Positions 1-8,200 are shown, numbered from the stretch's first letter. The stretch is 14,543 nt of DNA from Candidatus Delongbacteria bacterium (GCA_027858215.1 JAQIDD010000189.1:1-14543), one strand, 5' to 3'. Numbers and translations: made by a program. The notes: generated by a model from the sequence alone, not told the origin.

Positions 1-82
1 TTTAATAAAAGTAGAAAAAATATTAACCCAAAACAACTTCTAAGTCGTATTTTGAGTTACAAATGTGTTACAATGGCAAAAT

Positions 83-111
83 AAAAAAGGGCTGCAAATC
101 TGCAACCCTTT
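83..111 (-). terminator. Rho-independent terminator of tRNA-Asn
   Basis: An 11-base-pair stem pairs 86-96 with 101-111 around a 4-base loop at 97-100. The one imperfect pair (C92/A105 on the plus strand) becomes a G-U wobble only in minus-strand RNA, so the minus strand is the functional one. A run of A at 83-88 gives the U tract in that RNA. It lies 12 bases past the 3' end of the tRNA, which is where a tRNA transcript should stop. Confidence 0.8.
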
Positions 112-122
112 GATTTTAAACG

Positions 123-197
123 CTCCCCCTCTAGGACTTGAACCTAGGACCCCCTGATTAACAGTCAGGTGCTCTAAACCAACTGAGCTAAGGAGGA
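123..197 (-). tRNA. tRNA-Asn (anticodon GTT)
   Basis: The minus strand folds into a complete 75-base cloverleaf. It has a 7-pair acceptor stem with one wobble pair, a D arm with GCTC/GAGC, an anticodon stem CCTGA/TCAGG with loop CTGTTAA (anticodon GTT, asparagine), a 5-base variable loop, and a T arm CTAGG/CCTAG with loop TTCAAGT. The discriminator base is G. CCA is not encoded, so it must be added after transcription. The gene stands alone, with its own terminator downstream and a divergent kinase gene upstream. Confidence 0.97.
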
Positions 198-218
198 ATA
201 TGTGTTACAAAATCCGAA

Positions 219-252
219 CAAACTATAATTCTTCCGGTTTTGTGGCTGCAAA
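219..252 (-). promoter_or_regulatory. Candidate promoter of tRNA-Asn
   Basis: Read on the minus strand there is a TTTG at 252-249, a 21-base spacer, and TATAGTTTG at 227-219. This resembles the Bacteroidetes sigma-ABfrA promoter (TTTG, about 19 bases, TAnnTTTG), with one extra base inside the -7 element. The distance to the 5' end of the mature tRNA at 197 leaves room for a short leader. The assignment rests on motif and position only. Confidence 0.4.
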
Positions 253-275
253 TTTACAGCCATTTATTATTTTTA
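239..275 (+). promoter_or_regulatory. Candidate promoter of the PfkB-family kinase
   Basis: TATTTTTA at 268-275 matches the Bacteroidetes -7 consensus at all but the last base and lies 30 bases before the chosen start codon. A TTTG at 239-242 could be the -33 element, but the 25-base spacer is longer than usual. The same TTATTATTTTTACC string (264-277) occurs at a similar distance before mraZ (13142-13155). The site overlaps the candidate tRNA promoter on the other strand. Confidence 0.25.
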
Positions 276-304
276 CCAAATATTTCAACAAAAAAATAAG
301 GTTT

Positions 305-1291
305 ATGTTAAAAATTATTGGAATAGGAAATGCGTTGGTGGACATAATGACCAGCCTCGAAGAAGATGAGTTTTTGGAAATCAATGAGTTGCCTAAAGGA
401 AGTATGCAGCTTGTTGAAGCTGACAAAAGTGCTGAATTGTTGAAAGCTGCGGACAGGCTCAAAAAACACCAGGTTTCGGGTGGTGCTACTGCCAATACCA
501 TACGGAGTCTTGCCAAACTTGGTGTTGAAACCGGTTTTATCGGGAAAGTAGGAAAAGATACATTGGGTGATTTTTATGAAAAAGAACTCATGGATTATGG
601 TGTAAAACCCTGCATGATGCGTGCCGACATCCCCACAGGAACGGCCATTGCACTTGTAAGCAAAGATGGAGAACGTACGTTTGCCACTCATTTAGGAGCG
701 GCAATAGCACTGACACCTGAGGACCTCAAAGATGATGACTTCGAAGCGTACAATATCCTTTACCTTGAAGGATACCTGGTACAAAATCATGATTTACTGA
801 CACGTGCTGCTGAAATTTCAAAGAAAAAGAATTTACAGCTTGCAATTGACCTGGCTTCATATAATATTGTTGCGGCCGAAAAAGATTTCCTCAAACCATT
901 TGTCCGTGATCATGTGGATATCCTTTTTGCCAACGAAGAAGAAGCCGAAAGTTTTTTCCCGGGGAAATCGCCTGAAGAAGCTGTTGTAGCTTTTGCAGAA
1001 ATGGTTGATACAGCCATTGTGAAAATTGGCCCCCGGGGCGCTTTGATACACCGTGGTGATGAAAAAGTGCTGGTAAAAGGCCGGCCGGCAACATGCCTGG
1101 ATACAACAGGAGCAGGTGATAATTTTGCTGCCGGATTCCTGTATGGCTTATCTGAAGGACTGGATTTGAAACATACAGGGGATATTGCTAATTTGCTTGG
1201 CGCCAACGTCATTGAAGTGATGGGAACCAGCATGGATGATGCTCGCTGGGGAAGCATTAGGAAAGAAATCAAAAAAATTACCAGCGAATAA
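305..1291 (+). CDS. PfkB-family kinase, adenosine/ribokinase type
   Basis: This 328-residue protein belongs to the PfkB (ribokinase/adenosine kinase) family of cytoplasmic kinases, which transfer the ATP gamma-phosphate to a sugar or nucleoside hydroxyl. An N-terminal GIGNALVD segment (residues 6-13) and a Gly-Gly pair at 59-60 (SGGATAN) form the substrate site. The C-terminal PfkB signature DTTGAGDNFAAGF is at 266-278, with Asp272 as the expected catalytic base. The frame stays open back to 200, but the ATG at 305 is preferred because the family fold starts immediately after it and the upstream 35 codons look non-coding. It converges on a deoxynucleoside kinase with a 13-base gap, which makes a nucleoside salvage role such as adenosine kinase attractive. 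The sequence alone does not fix the substrate; a sugar such as ribose or fructose remains possible. Confidence 0.9.
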   Translation: MLKIIGIGNALVDIMTSLEEDEFLEINELPKGSMQLVEADKSAELLKAADRLKKHQVSGGATANTIRSLAKLGVETGFIGKVGKDTLGDFYEKELMDYGVKPCMMRADIPTGTAIALVSKDGERTFATHLGAAIALTPEDLKDDDFEAYNILYLEGYLVQNHDLLTRAAEISKKKNLQLAIDLASYNIVAAEKDFLKPFVRDHVDILFANEEEAESFFPGKSPEEAVVAFAEMVDTAIVKIGPRGALIHRGDEKVLVKGRPATCLDTTGAGDNFAAGFLYGLSEGLDLKHTGDIANLLGANVIEVMGTSMDDARWGSIRKEIKKITSE

Positions 1292-1304
1292 CCCGGATGA
1301 ACAC

Positions 1305-1919
1305 TCAGAACAACCCGTGAATTTCAGCATCAATTTTGTTGACAACGGTTCTAAGGTCATTTGTTTTACCTGTAAAATCCACATTATCCACATCAATGAT
1401 AAGGAGTTTGCTGTCTTCATAGCCGGAAATCCATGCTTCATAGCGTTCATTCAGGCGTTTTAGATAATCCAGCCGTATGCTGTTTTCATATTTTCTGCCT
1501 CGTTTGGCTATCTGGTCCACGAGGTTCGGAACACTTGATCTCAGGTAAATTAACAGATCAGGCGGATCTACCAGACTGGTCATCAGTTTAAACAGAGACT
1601 GGTAATTATCGAAATCCCTGGTGGACATAAGCCCCATGCTATGGAGGTTAGGCGCAAATATGAATGCATCTTCATAAATGGTTCTGTCCTGGATGATGTT
1701 TTTGCCGCTTTTGCGTATTTCAAGAATCTGATTGAAACGGCTATTGAGAAAAAACACCTGCAGGTTAAACGACCAGCGTTGCATGTTTTCATAAAAATCC
1801 GTCAGGTAGGGATTGTCATCCACATCTTCGTAATGCGGTTCCCATTTATAATGCTTAGCCAGTAAGCGTGTTAAAGTTGTTTTTCCGGATCCGATGTTCC
1901 CGGCTACTGCAATATGCAT
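1305..1919 (-). CDS. Deoxynucleoside kinase (dNK/dCK/dGK family)
   Basis: This 204-residue cytoplasmic enzyme phosphorylates deoxynucleosides for dNTP salvage. Visible family features are the P-loop GNIGSGKTT at residues 7-15, the DRTIYED motif at 78-84 (the family's D/E-R-S-type motif, where Arg79 and the acidic residue act in catalysis and substrate positioning), and the Arg-rich LID segment RGRKYE at 140-145. Length and motif order fit the deoxynucleoside kinase family (PF01712), which is common in Bacteroidetes. The start ATG sits directly before the first beta strand of the P-loop, so no earlier start is needed. The base preference (dA, dC, dG or several) cannot be read from these motifs. 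It lies 77 bases downstream of an uncharacterised gene on the same strand, with no clear terminator between, so the two could be co-transcribed. A weak -7-like TATCTTAG on the minus strand at 1961-1954 could also serve it. Confidence 0.92.
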   Translation of the reverse strand: MHIAVAGNIGSGKTTLTRLLAKHYKWEPHYEDVDDNPYLTDFYENMQRWSFNLQVFFLNSRFNQILEIRKSGKNIIQDRTIYEDAFIFAPNLHSMGLMSTRDFDNYQSLFKLMTSLVDPPDLLIYLRSSVPNLVDQIAKRGRKYENSIRLDYLKRLNERYEAWISGYEDSKLLIIDVDNVDFTGKTNDLRTVVNKIDAEIHGLF

Positions 1920-1996
1920 AATATTATATTATTATTAACTTGATTTCACTTGCCTAAGATACGAAGCTTTTTTTACATTAAAAGCAGAAAATTCAT

Positions 1997-2764
1997 TTAA
2001 TCTTTCAACAATTTTTGTTTTACCTGTTGATTACTGATATAATACAACACGCCTCCGGATAAGGTAAAGTCTTTTAAATCAGGCAAAGAGCTAACGATTA
2101 AATCCTCTTTTGCTAATTTGATGTTGTAAGAAAAAATCTTGTCGTTATTCAAATATATGATATTGTTTTTATGCCATTCGAATGCAATTTCAAATGTAAG
2201 GGGAAGGCATTTTTCGTAAGCAGCCTGATTGTTAAACACAACGATTCCTTGCTTGGGGTACCCGAGATAAATGTGTCCCGAATATTCATACATGATTTCC
2301 GGGAATCCGGAATAGATGTCAATCGTTCCGGATTTTATATCTTCATTACCATTGTGGTTAATGTGGATAAGTTGTTTGTCAATGTTATTAAACATCCAGA
2401 ATCCACCTGTCGATGCTTTGCAAACTACGGCTACATCATGATAATTAAGGACATCAATATTGAATGGATCGGACAGTAAACTCAATTCCTGGTCGAGAAA
2501 CACAACCTGGTTAGCATGCACAGAAAACACCACTATACGTAACGGATCACTTATATCTACACTAGTAATCCTTCCGTTTGCCTGCCAATCGTAGGAGGAG
2601 AGAAGTTCCCAATTTTGATTGTATTTATGCAAACTATTATCCGTCAATGTATAAATATTCCCCAAATGATCACTCCACAATTTATCTGCCCTGATATTTT
2701 CCCTTTTTCCGGGCGAAGCCAACATCAGAAACATCATGATTTTTATAATCATCACCTGTGCCAT
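1997..2764 (-). CDS. Uncharacterised exported protein, propeller-like
   Basis: I recognise the general look of a conserved Bacteroidetes protein here but cannot name a function. From the preferred ATG at 2764 it has 255 residues: a short hydrophobic N-terminus (about residues 5-17) that may be a signal peptide or anchor, then repeated short beta-strand blocks such as LGNIYTLTDNSLHKYN, GGFWMFN, GHIYLGYPKQGIVVFN and NNIIYLNNDKIFSYN. The spacing of these aromatic/Gly blocks resembles beta-propeller blades. The frame is open to an ATG at 2794, but those first ten codons lie inside the stem and T-tract of the preceding gene's terminator, so they are unlikely to be coding. An ATG at 2752 is also possible. 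No known catalytic motif is seen. It is followed on the same strand by the deoxynucleoside kinase. Confidence 0.7.
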   Translation of the reverse strand: MAQVMIIKIMMFLMLASPGKRENIRADKLWSDHLGNIYTLTDNSLHKYNQNWELLSSYDWQANGRITSVDISDPLRIVVFSVHANQVVFLDQELSLLSDPFNIDVLNYHDVAVVCKASTGGFWMFNNIDKQLIHINHNGNEDIKSGTIDIYSGFPEIMYEYSGHIYLGYPKQGIVVFNNQAAYEKCLPLTFEIAFEWHKNNIIYLNNDKIFSYNIKLAKEDLIVSSLPDLKDFTLSGGVLYYISNQQVKQKLLKD

Positions 2765-2774
2765 GTGGTAAAGA

Positions 2775-2820
2775 TAAAAAAAAAGCTGATACATTTTTAA
2801 TGGTACCAGCTTCTTTTTTG
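2775..2820 (-). terminator. Terminator after the Spy-like gene
   Basis: A 10-base-pair stem pairs 2783-2792 with 2803-2812 around a 10-base loop. The single plus-strand mismatch (A2789/C2806) becomes a G-U pair in minus-strand RNA, which favours the minus strand. A run of ten A at 2775-2784 supplies the U tract. A T run at 2814-2819 on the other side could allow weaker action on plus-strand transcripts. It ends transcription from the Spy-like gene and separates it from the propeller-like gene. Confidence 0.75.
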
Positions 2821-2878
2821 ATGTAAAATGTTATCCGGCACTGTATTTTAATGCCTTGCCGGGCAGGCTGCGGAACAT

Positions 2879-3382
2879 TTACTTGTTTTTGTGCATTTTA
2901 GATTTATTATGCATACAGTCTTTATGCATTGCAGGCTTGTCTTGCATGCAATCTTTGTGCATATTCCCACGCTTATGGCCTTTGTGCATCTTAACATCAA
3001 AAGCATTTTTTTGCTCCTCTGTCAGTACGTCACGGATGGCGAGGTGTTTTTCAACACGTATTTTCGCCATTTGGCTATGAATGGTACTGATTTCATCAAT
3101 TTTTGCGTTAATTGCACTTTTGTCTGGTTCATCAGCGATCATGAGTTTTCTTTTTTCAGCTGTTTTGATATCCATATCAGCTTTAAGGTCTTTTATTGCC
3201 GAAAAATAATCGGCTTTGATCTCATCAATCTGTTCTTCCTGATCTTCGGTTAAATCGGGAATGTGATCACAGGTTCCTTTTTCTGCCGTTCCATGACCTT
3301 CACCTCTTTGTGCATCCGCTGGTGATGCAGCTAACAGCATTGTTGCGATAAAAATACTTGTAAAAATTGCTTTTGTTTTCAT
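2879..3382 (-). CDS. Spy/CpxP-like periplasmic protein with Met/His/Cys-rich tail
   Basis: This 167-residue protein has a classical signal peptide (residues 1 to about 24, ending PADAQ). A helical, charged region follows that carries two LTxxQ motifs, LTEDQ at 44-48 and LTEEQ at 120-124, which are the hallmark of the Spy/CpxP family of periplasmic chaperones and metal-stress sensors. The last 37 residues (131-167) are unusual: four Met-His pairs, MHKDCM twice (141-146 and 152-157), six His, six Met and two Cys among many Lys. These are soft-metal ligands, which suggests copper, silver or zinc binding, but that is inference. The ATG at 3382 is chosen because the signal peptide begins there and an AAGGA stands six bases upstream; the frame is open to 3421. 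It diverges from a cation:proton antiporter, so both may respond to envelope or ion stress. Confidence 0.85.
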   Translation of the reverse strand: MKTKAIFTSIFIATMLLAASPADAQRGEGHGTAEKGTCDHIPDLTEDQEEQIDEIKADYFSAIKDLKADMDIKTAEKRKLMIADEPDKSAINAKIDEISTIHSQMAKIRVEKHLAIRDVLTEEQKNAFDVKMHKGHKRGNMHKDCMQDKPAMHKDCMHNKSKMHKNK

Positions 3383-3450
3383 AATAATCCTTATTTTGGT
3401 TGTCTGTATCTTTTGATGCATTTTCTTTGTAAAAGTTTAAAATAAGAATT

Positions 3451-4722
3451 ATGGAAATTCCAACCATTATTTTATTGCTTGGCATACTGATATTTGCATC
3501 CTTTTATTTTAATAGGTTTTTTATCAGCCTGCGTATCCCCAGTGCTTTGTTTTTTGTGGTAACCGGGGTTATCCTGGGGTTGTTTGTTGATGTAGAGAGT
3601 TACTTTGGCAAATTGGGTGGCACATTTGCAGCCATTACCCTCAATGTGATTATTTACATGGTGGGCAAACGCTTCAATTTTAAGAATATTCGCCGTGTGC
3701 CGGGAAATTCACTGATGTTTACGATTTTTAATGTTATTGTCGGCCTGGTGCTGGTAACTGTAGCGGCCCGGTTTATTGCACACATGAGTTGGATATCATC
3801 TCTCTTTCTGGGTTTTGTGCTGAGTGGGACATCTTCTGTTTTGATAGTACCTATAGTACAATCCCTGAGGTTGAAAGAAAAAAGCCGGAAAGTATTGATA
3901 TACGAATCATTGATCACAGATATCATTTGTTTGATTGGGGGGCTCCTGTTTTTTGATTTTATCTGGCAGGAACAAATGGGTAATTTACCCATGGGTGGTT
4001 TTGTTGCCAAGTCTGTATTGCTGGGTTTATTAAGTGGTTTTATAGCAGGAGCACTGTGGATAATGGTTCTTCGCACATTGAAACATGTGAAGAACACCAT
4101 GTTTGCCAGCCTTGCATTTATCCTCATTCTATTTGGCATAAGCGAGATTGCAGGCTTCAACGGAGGTTTTGCCGTGCTTGCTTTCGGTATCATGAGTGGG
4201 AATATCAACCACAGTCCTTTCAAAAACTGGTTTACTGAAAAACTGACAGAGAAAGCAAGGGAATATGCACAGAACGAGCAAAGCTTTTTTGATGAATTGC
4301 TCATGTTGATCCAGGCCTACTTTTTTGTTTATATGGGAATGAAACTGGAATATTACAGCACATGGGTATTTCTGATAGCCCTGGTTCTTGTTGTAATATT
4401 TGCATTGATGCGATGGGTAAGTGTTAAATCATTTTCCTCAAAAAACCTCGACTACAAAGAAATGATTATCATGTCCGTTCTGTCACCAAAAGGCATTATC
4501 CCTGCCGTATTGGTTACACTGGCATTTGAAATGGGTGTTGTTGACGGGTTGCAGTTGATGCAATACGGATATGCTGTGATCATTGTAAGTTTGATTGTGG
4601 GAGCAATTTTAATTAGCATTGCCCGCAAAGATCCTGCATATTTTAGCCGGGTAAGTGGGAAAGTGTTGAATCCAGGGAAACAAATAAAAGATGATCGTCC
4701 GGATACCATTGAAGAAAATTAA
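3451..4722 (+). CDS. Cation:proton antiporter (Na+/H+ exchanger domain)
   Basis: This 423-residue inner-membrane protein is almost entirely hydrophobic, with about a dozen helices, and fits the monovalent cation:proton antiporter superfamily (PF00999), which exchanges Na+ or K+ for H+. The regions matching the ion site are recognisable but altered. The helix-4 segment reads SGTSSV (125-130) where CPA1 members have a TDP motif, the helix-5 segment reads YESLITD (151-157) where they have an ESxxND motif, and the late helix has SPKG (345-348) where they have an Arg. Asp157 is kept. The helix-4 segment is closer to the SST-type motif of Kef-like CPA2 proteins. A short charged tail follows residue 392; no RCK/TrkA domain is attached. 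The last 32 bases overlap the aspartyl protease gene, so the two are probably translated from one mRNA. Ion specificity is not determined. Confidence 0.88.
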   Translation: MEIPTIILLLGILIFASFYFNRFFISLRIPSALFFVVTGVILGLFVDVESYFGKLGGTFAAITLNVIIYMVGKRFNFKNIRRVPGNSLMFTIFNVIVGLVLVTVAARFIAHMSWISSLFLGFVLSGTSSVLIVPIVQSLRLKEKSRKVLIYESLITDIICLIGGLLFFDFIWQEQMGNLPMGGFVAKSVLLGLLSGFIAGALWIMVLRTLKHVKNTMFASLAFILILFGISEIAGFNGGFAVLAFGIMSGNINHSPFKNWFTEKLTEKAREYAQNEQSFFDELLMLIQAYFFVYMGMKLEYYSTWVFLIALVLVVIFALMRWVSVKSFSSKNLDYKEMIIMSVLSPKGIIPAVLVTLAFEMGVVDGLQLMQYGYAVIIVSLIVGAILISIARKDPAYFSRVSGKVLNPGKQIKDDRPDTIEEN

Positions 4723-5128
4723 AATCCCCGGAGGGGGGTTACACCTGATTTGCAATTTGTATGCTGACAATTTGCATGTTGCTGTTGTTATTGATACGGG
4801 TGCTTCAATATCCGTTTTCCATGAAGAAACCTTTTCTTCTTATTTCACAGAAAGAAAAATTAATGAGGATGAAGATGTCTTTTCTTCGGGTATATCAACC
4901 ATGATTGAAGGACACAGGCTGGGATACATTTCCGGCATTTCCCTTGAAGCCTTACCGTTGAATCATGAACCAGCGGGTTTGATGGACCTTTCTCACATCA
5001 AAAACATTTATCAGGAATATTTTGATTTTCAAATTGAAGGTCTTATTGGTTGTGATATGCTTGATAAATATGGGGCTGTGATAGATTTTAAACGTATGAA
5101 TATAATCTTTCACAAACATTCGTTCTGA
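4691..5128 (+). CDS. Retropepsin-like aspartyl protease domain protein
   Basis: This 145-residue protein has the two signatures of a single-domain retroviral-type aspartyl protease: VIDTGAS at residues 33-39, with Asp35 as the catalytic residue, and the later hydrophobic-Gly block LIGCDML (118-124), followed by AVIDF (129-133) as the closing strand. Such proteins act as homodimers, each monomer giving one Asp. No signal peptide or membrane helix is visible, so a cytoplasmic location is likely. The gene starts 32 bases inside the antiporter gene in another frame, which implies co-transcription and possibly coupled translation. It ends 79 bases before secDF, with a separate candidate promoter between them. 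Related small bacterial proteins are mostly uncharacterised, so the substrate is unknown. Non-proteolytic use of the fold is possible, although the catalytic triplet is intact. Confidence 0.82.
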   Translation: MIVRIPLKKIKIPGGGLHLICNLYADNLHVAVVIDTGASISVFHEETFSSYFTERKINEDEDVFSSGISTMIEGHRLGYISGISLEALPLNHEPAGLMDLSHIKNIYQEYFDFQIEGLIGCDMLDKYGAVIDFKRMNIIFHKHSF

Positions 5129-5132
5129 ATTA

Positions 5133-5164
5133 TCTGAAGATTCTAAAAATTATCAATATATTTG
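5133..5164 (+). promoter_or_regulatory. secDF: Candidate promoter of secDF
   Basis: TATATTTG at 5157-5164 is a perfect match to the Bacteroidetes -7 consensus TAnnTTTG. TCTG at 5133-5136, 20 bases upstream, differs from the -33 consensus TTTG at one base. Transcription would begin near 5171 and give a leader of roughly 37 bases. It lies in the 79-base gap after the protease gene, so secDF can probably be expressed independently of the antiporter. Confidence 0.6.
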
Positions 5165-5207
5165 CAAGCCAATTCATAAAAGTTACATAATTTAAAGATT
5201 AATAAAA

Positions 5208-8200
5208 ATGCGGAATAAAGGTGTAGTACTTACAATTATCATTCTCCTGACCCTTATTGTGGTTTATTACCTGTCGTTTTCATTTAAAACCTACCAGGTT
5301 GAAAAGGATGCCAAAACATTTGCTGTTGAAAAAGCGGATAAAATGCTGGCAGATACAGTAAACGAAGATTTGAAGCTTGATGTAGTTGATTCTTTAAAGT
5401 CAGCCTATCTTGATTCCATGTCCGGTGAAATTGTGTATAAGCTTTTTACTGAACACAATTACATGGATTGTAAAGCCAAGCAAATTAACCTGGGACTTGA
5501 CCTTAAAGGAGGGATGAACGTTACGCTTCAGATTGAAGCGAGAGATATCATCAAAGCTCTCTCAAATGACAAAGACAATCCTGTTCTAAATAAAGCATTG
5601 AATGAAGCCGACAGGCTACAGGAAAAAGGCAATGAAAATTACGTCGCTGATTTCAGGACGGCTTTTGAATCCATTGCCGAAGGTGAAAGCATTGCACCCT
5701 TGTTTATTACGCCTCAAAATAAGGAAAGGATTTCTATTTCTTCAACAAATGAAGAGGTGATGGAATACCTGCGTAAGGAATTACAAACTGCTTATGACAA
5801 TGCCTTTGAAATATTGCGTAAACGTATTGACCACTTTGGTGTTGTCCAGCCAAACATCCAGAGGGATGTAGTTGTAAGCGGGCGATTTCATATTGAATTG
5901 CCGGGAATTAAGGACCCTGAGCGTGTTCGTGACTTGTTGCAGGGCACAGCTAAGCTGGAATTTTGGGAAACCTATAATTTTTCTGAAATATACCAAAGCA
6001 TGGTTCAGGCAAATTCTATCATTGCCCAGATTCAGGGTGTGATTCCTGAAGAAGAACAAGAGACAAAAGTGAATGAAGATTCAGTAACTGAAGCTGAAGA
6101 TACGGCTGCAAAAGAACCGGAGATTAATATAGAAGAGCTTGAAGATGATACTGTAATGCCGGAAACCGGATTATTGGACGATACCGCCGATGCTTCTACC
6201 AGTGAAATGGAAGAAGTAAATAAATGGAAAGAAGAAAATCCATTGTTTGCTATTTTGAATCCAAGTGTCAACCAGAAAGGCGAACCACTGCGTGGCCCGG
6301 TTGTTGGGGTTGCTCATTTTAAAGATACTGCCAAAATTAATCAATATCTACATCTGGATAAAGTACAGGCAATTTTACCCATTGATTTAAAATTCGTATG
6401 GACATTTAAACCGATACAGGATGCTGAAGGCAATGTGCAGGAAGGCATTTATCAACTGGTGGCTTTAAAAGCCACACGAGATGGTGGTGCTGTACTTACA
6501 GGTGACGTGATTGAAAATGCACGTAAAGAATTTGGACAAAACCAGGCTTCTGCCGAAGTAAGTATGACTATGACGGGAGAAGGAGCCAAACGGTGGGCAA
6601 AAATCACACGTACTAACATTGACCGCAGCATTGCCATTGTGCTGGATGGTTATGTGTATTCTTTCCCGACGGTACAAAATGAGATCAAGGGAGGACGTTC
6701 TTCCATTACAGGTAATTTTACGGTACAGGAGGCCGATGACCTTGCCAATGTGCTTAAATCAGGAAAAATGCCTGCCCCTGCAAGAATTATTTCTGAAGAA
6801 ATTGTTGGTCCTACACTGGGACAGCGTGCTATTGATGCCGGCTTGAAATCCTTTATCATCGCCTTCTTTGTGATATTACTTTATATGGTATTCTATTACA
6901 ACCGTGCCGGCTGGGTTGCTGACCTTGCTATGGTTGCTAATGTATTTTTCATTCTTGGTGTGCTGGCTTCTTTTGGTGCCGTGCTTACCCTGCCTGGTAT
7001 TGCAGGTATTGTGCTAACCATCGGGATGTCGGTGGATGCCAACGTGCTGATATACGAGCGAATACGGGAAGAACTTGCAGCCGGGAAAGGCCTTAAACTT
7101 GCCGTCAAAGATGGATATAAAAATGCCTATTCAGCCATTCTTGATGCTAACATCACCACCTTGCTTACAGCCATTATTTTGTACAGATTTGGTGTAGGAC
7201 CGATTCAGGGTTTTGCCACCACATTGATAATCGGTATTATTTCATCCCTGTTCTCAGCGATATTTATCACACGGTTGGTGTTTTCTTCTATGCTGGATAA
7301 AGATAAAAATGTTACGTTTGACACCAAGCTTACCCGAAACGCATTTAAAAATCTGAAAATCAAGTTCCTCGAAAAACGCAAGGTTGCTTACACGATTTCA
7401 GGGATATTCATCATCATTGCTATTGTTTCCCTTGTCAGCAGGGGATTGAATCCGGGTATTGATTTCACAGGCGGACGTACATACATCGTGGAATTTAAGC
7501 AAGATGTAGTTCCGCAGGAACTGGCTTCAGACCTTGAAAAGGAATTTGATTCGCGGCCTATGGTCAAAACTTTTGGAGATGCCAATCAGGTTAAAATTGT
7601 AACCCAGTATATGATACATGACAAATCATCAGATGCTGATGCTATTGTTGATTCTCTGCTGCACACAGGCCTTAAACCAACAATTGGCAACGATGTGAGT
7701 TTGGATACATTCCTGAGGGATTATCGGCAGTCTTCACAAAAAGTAGGACCTTCCATTGCAGATGATATCCTCAGAAAAGCATATGTTGCAGTTGCTCTTG
7801 CGTTGATTGTTATCTTCCTTTATATTTTAATACGTTTCCGGAAATGGCAGTATTCGGTTGGAGCCATTATGGCGCTTGTGCATGATGTGATGTTTGTCAT
7901 GGGGGTTTTCTCATTGTTCTATACCATCATGCCTTTCAGTCTTGAAATAGATCAGGCATTTATCGCTGCCATACTTACGGTGGTGGGATATTCAATCAAC
8001 GATACGGTAGTTGTGTTTGACCGTATCCGTGAGTACATGAAGATATATCCCAAACGGGAAAATAAAATCAACATTAATAATGCACTCAACAGTACTGTAT
8101 CCCGTACTTTCAGTACATCATTGAGTACTTTCTTTGTCTTGCTTACCATCTTTATTTTTGGCGGTGAAGTGATACGTGGATTTGTGTTTGCATTGCTGAT

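Noticed and set aside
1..82. Left edge of the window as possible coding sequence
   Set aside because: It is AT-rich with no open frame or family signal, and I see nothing in it beyond sequence downstream of the tRNA terminator.
63..210. An 11-base direct repeat, ATGTGTTACAA, at 63-73 and 200-210 flanking the tRNA and its terminator
   Set aside because: It could be an attachment-site remnant, but no integrase or foreign gene lies near, the repeats do not include the tRNA 3' end, and an AT-rich 11-mer pair is weak evidence.
200..304. Extension of the PfkB-family kinase to an ATG at 200
   Set aside because: The added 35 residues do not resemble the family, and they cover candidate promoters for both the tRNA and the kinase. 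The ATG at 305 fits the conserved N-terminus.
2835..2862. A CCGGCA/TGCCGG inverted repeat just past the Spy-like stop codon
   Set aside because: Its stem has only six pairs, the loop is 16 bases and there is no T run. The hairpin at 2783-2812 is a far better terminator.
3654..4304. A 216-codon minus-strand open frame inside the antiporter gene
   Set aside because: It lies wholly inside a well-supported membrane protein gene. Its translation has no family features, and it looks like the antisense shadow of hydrophobic codons.
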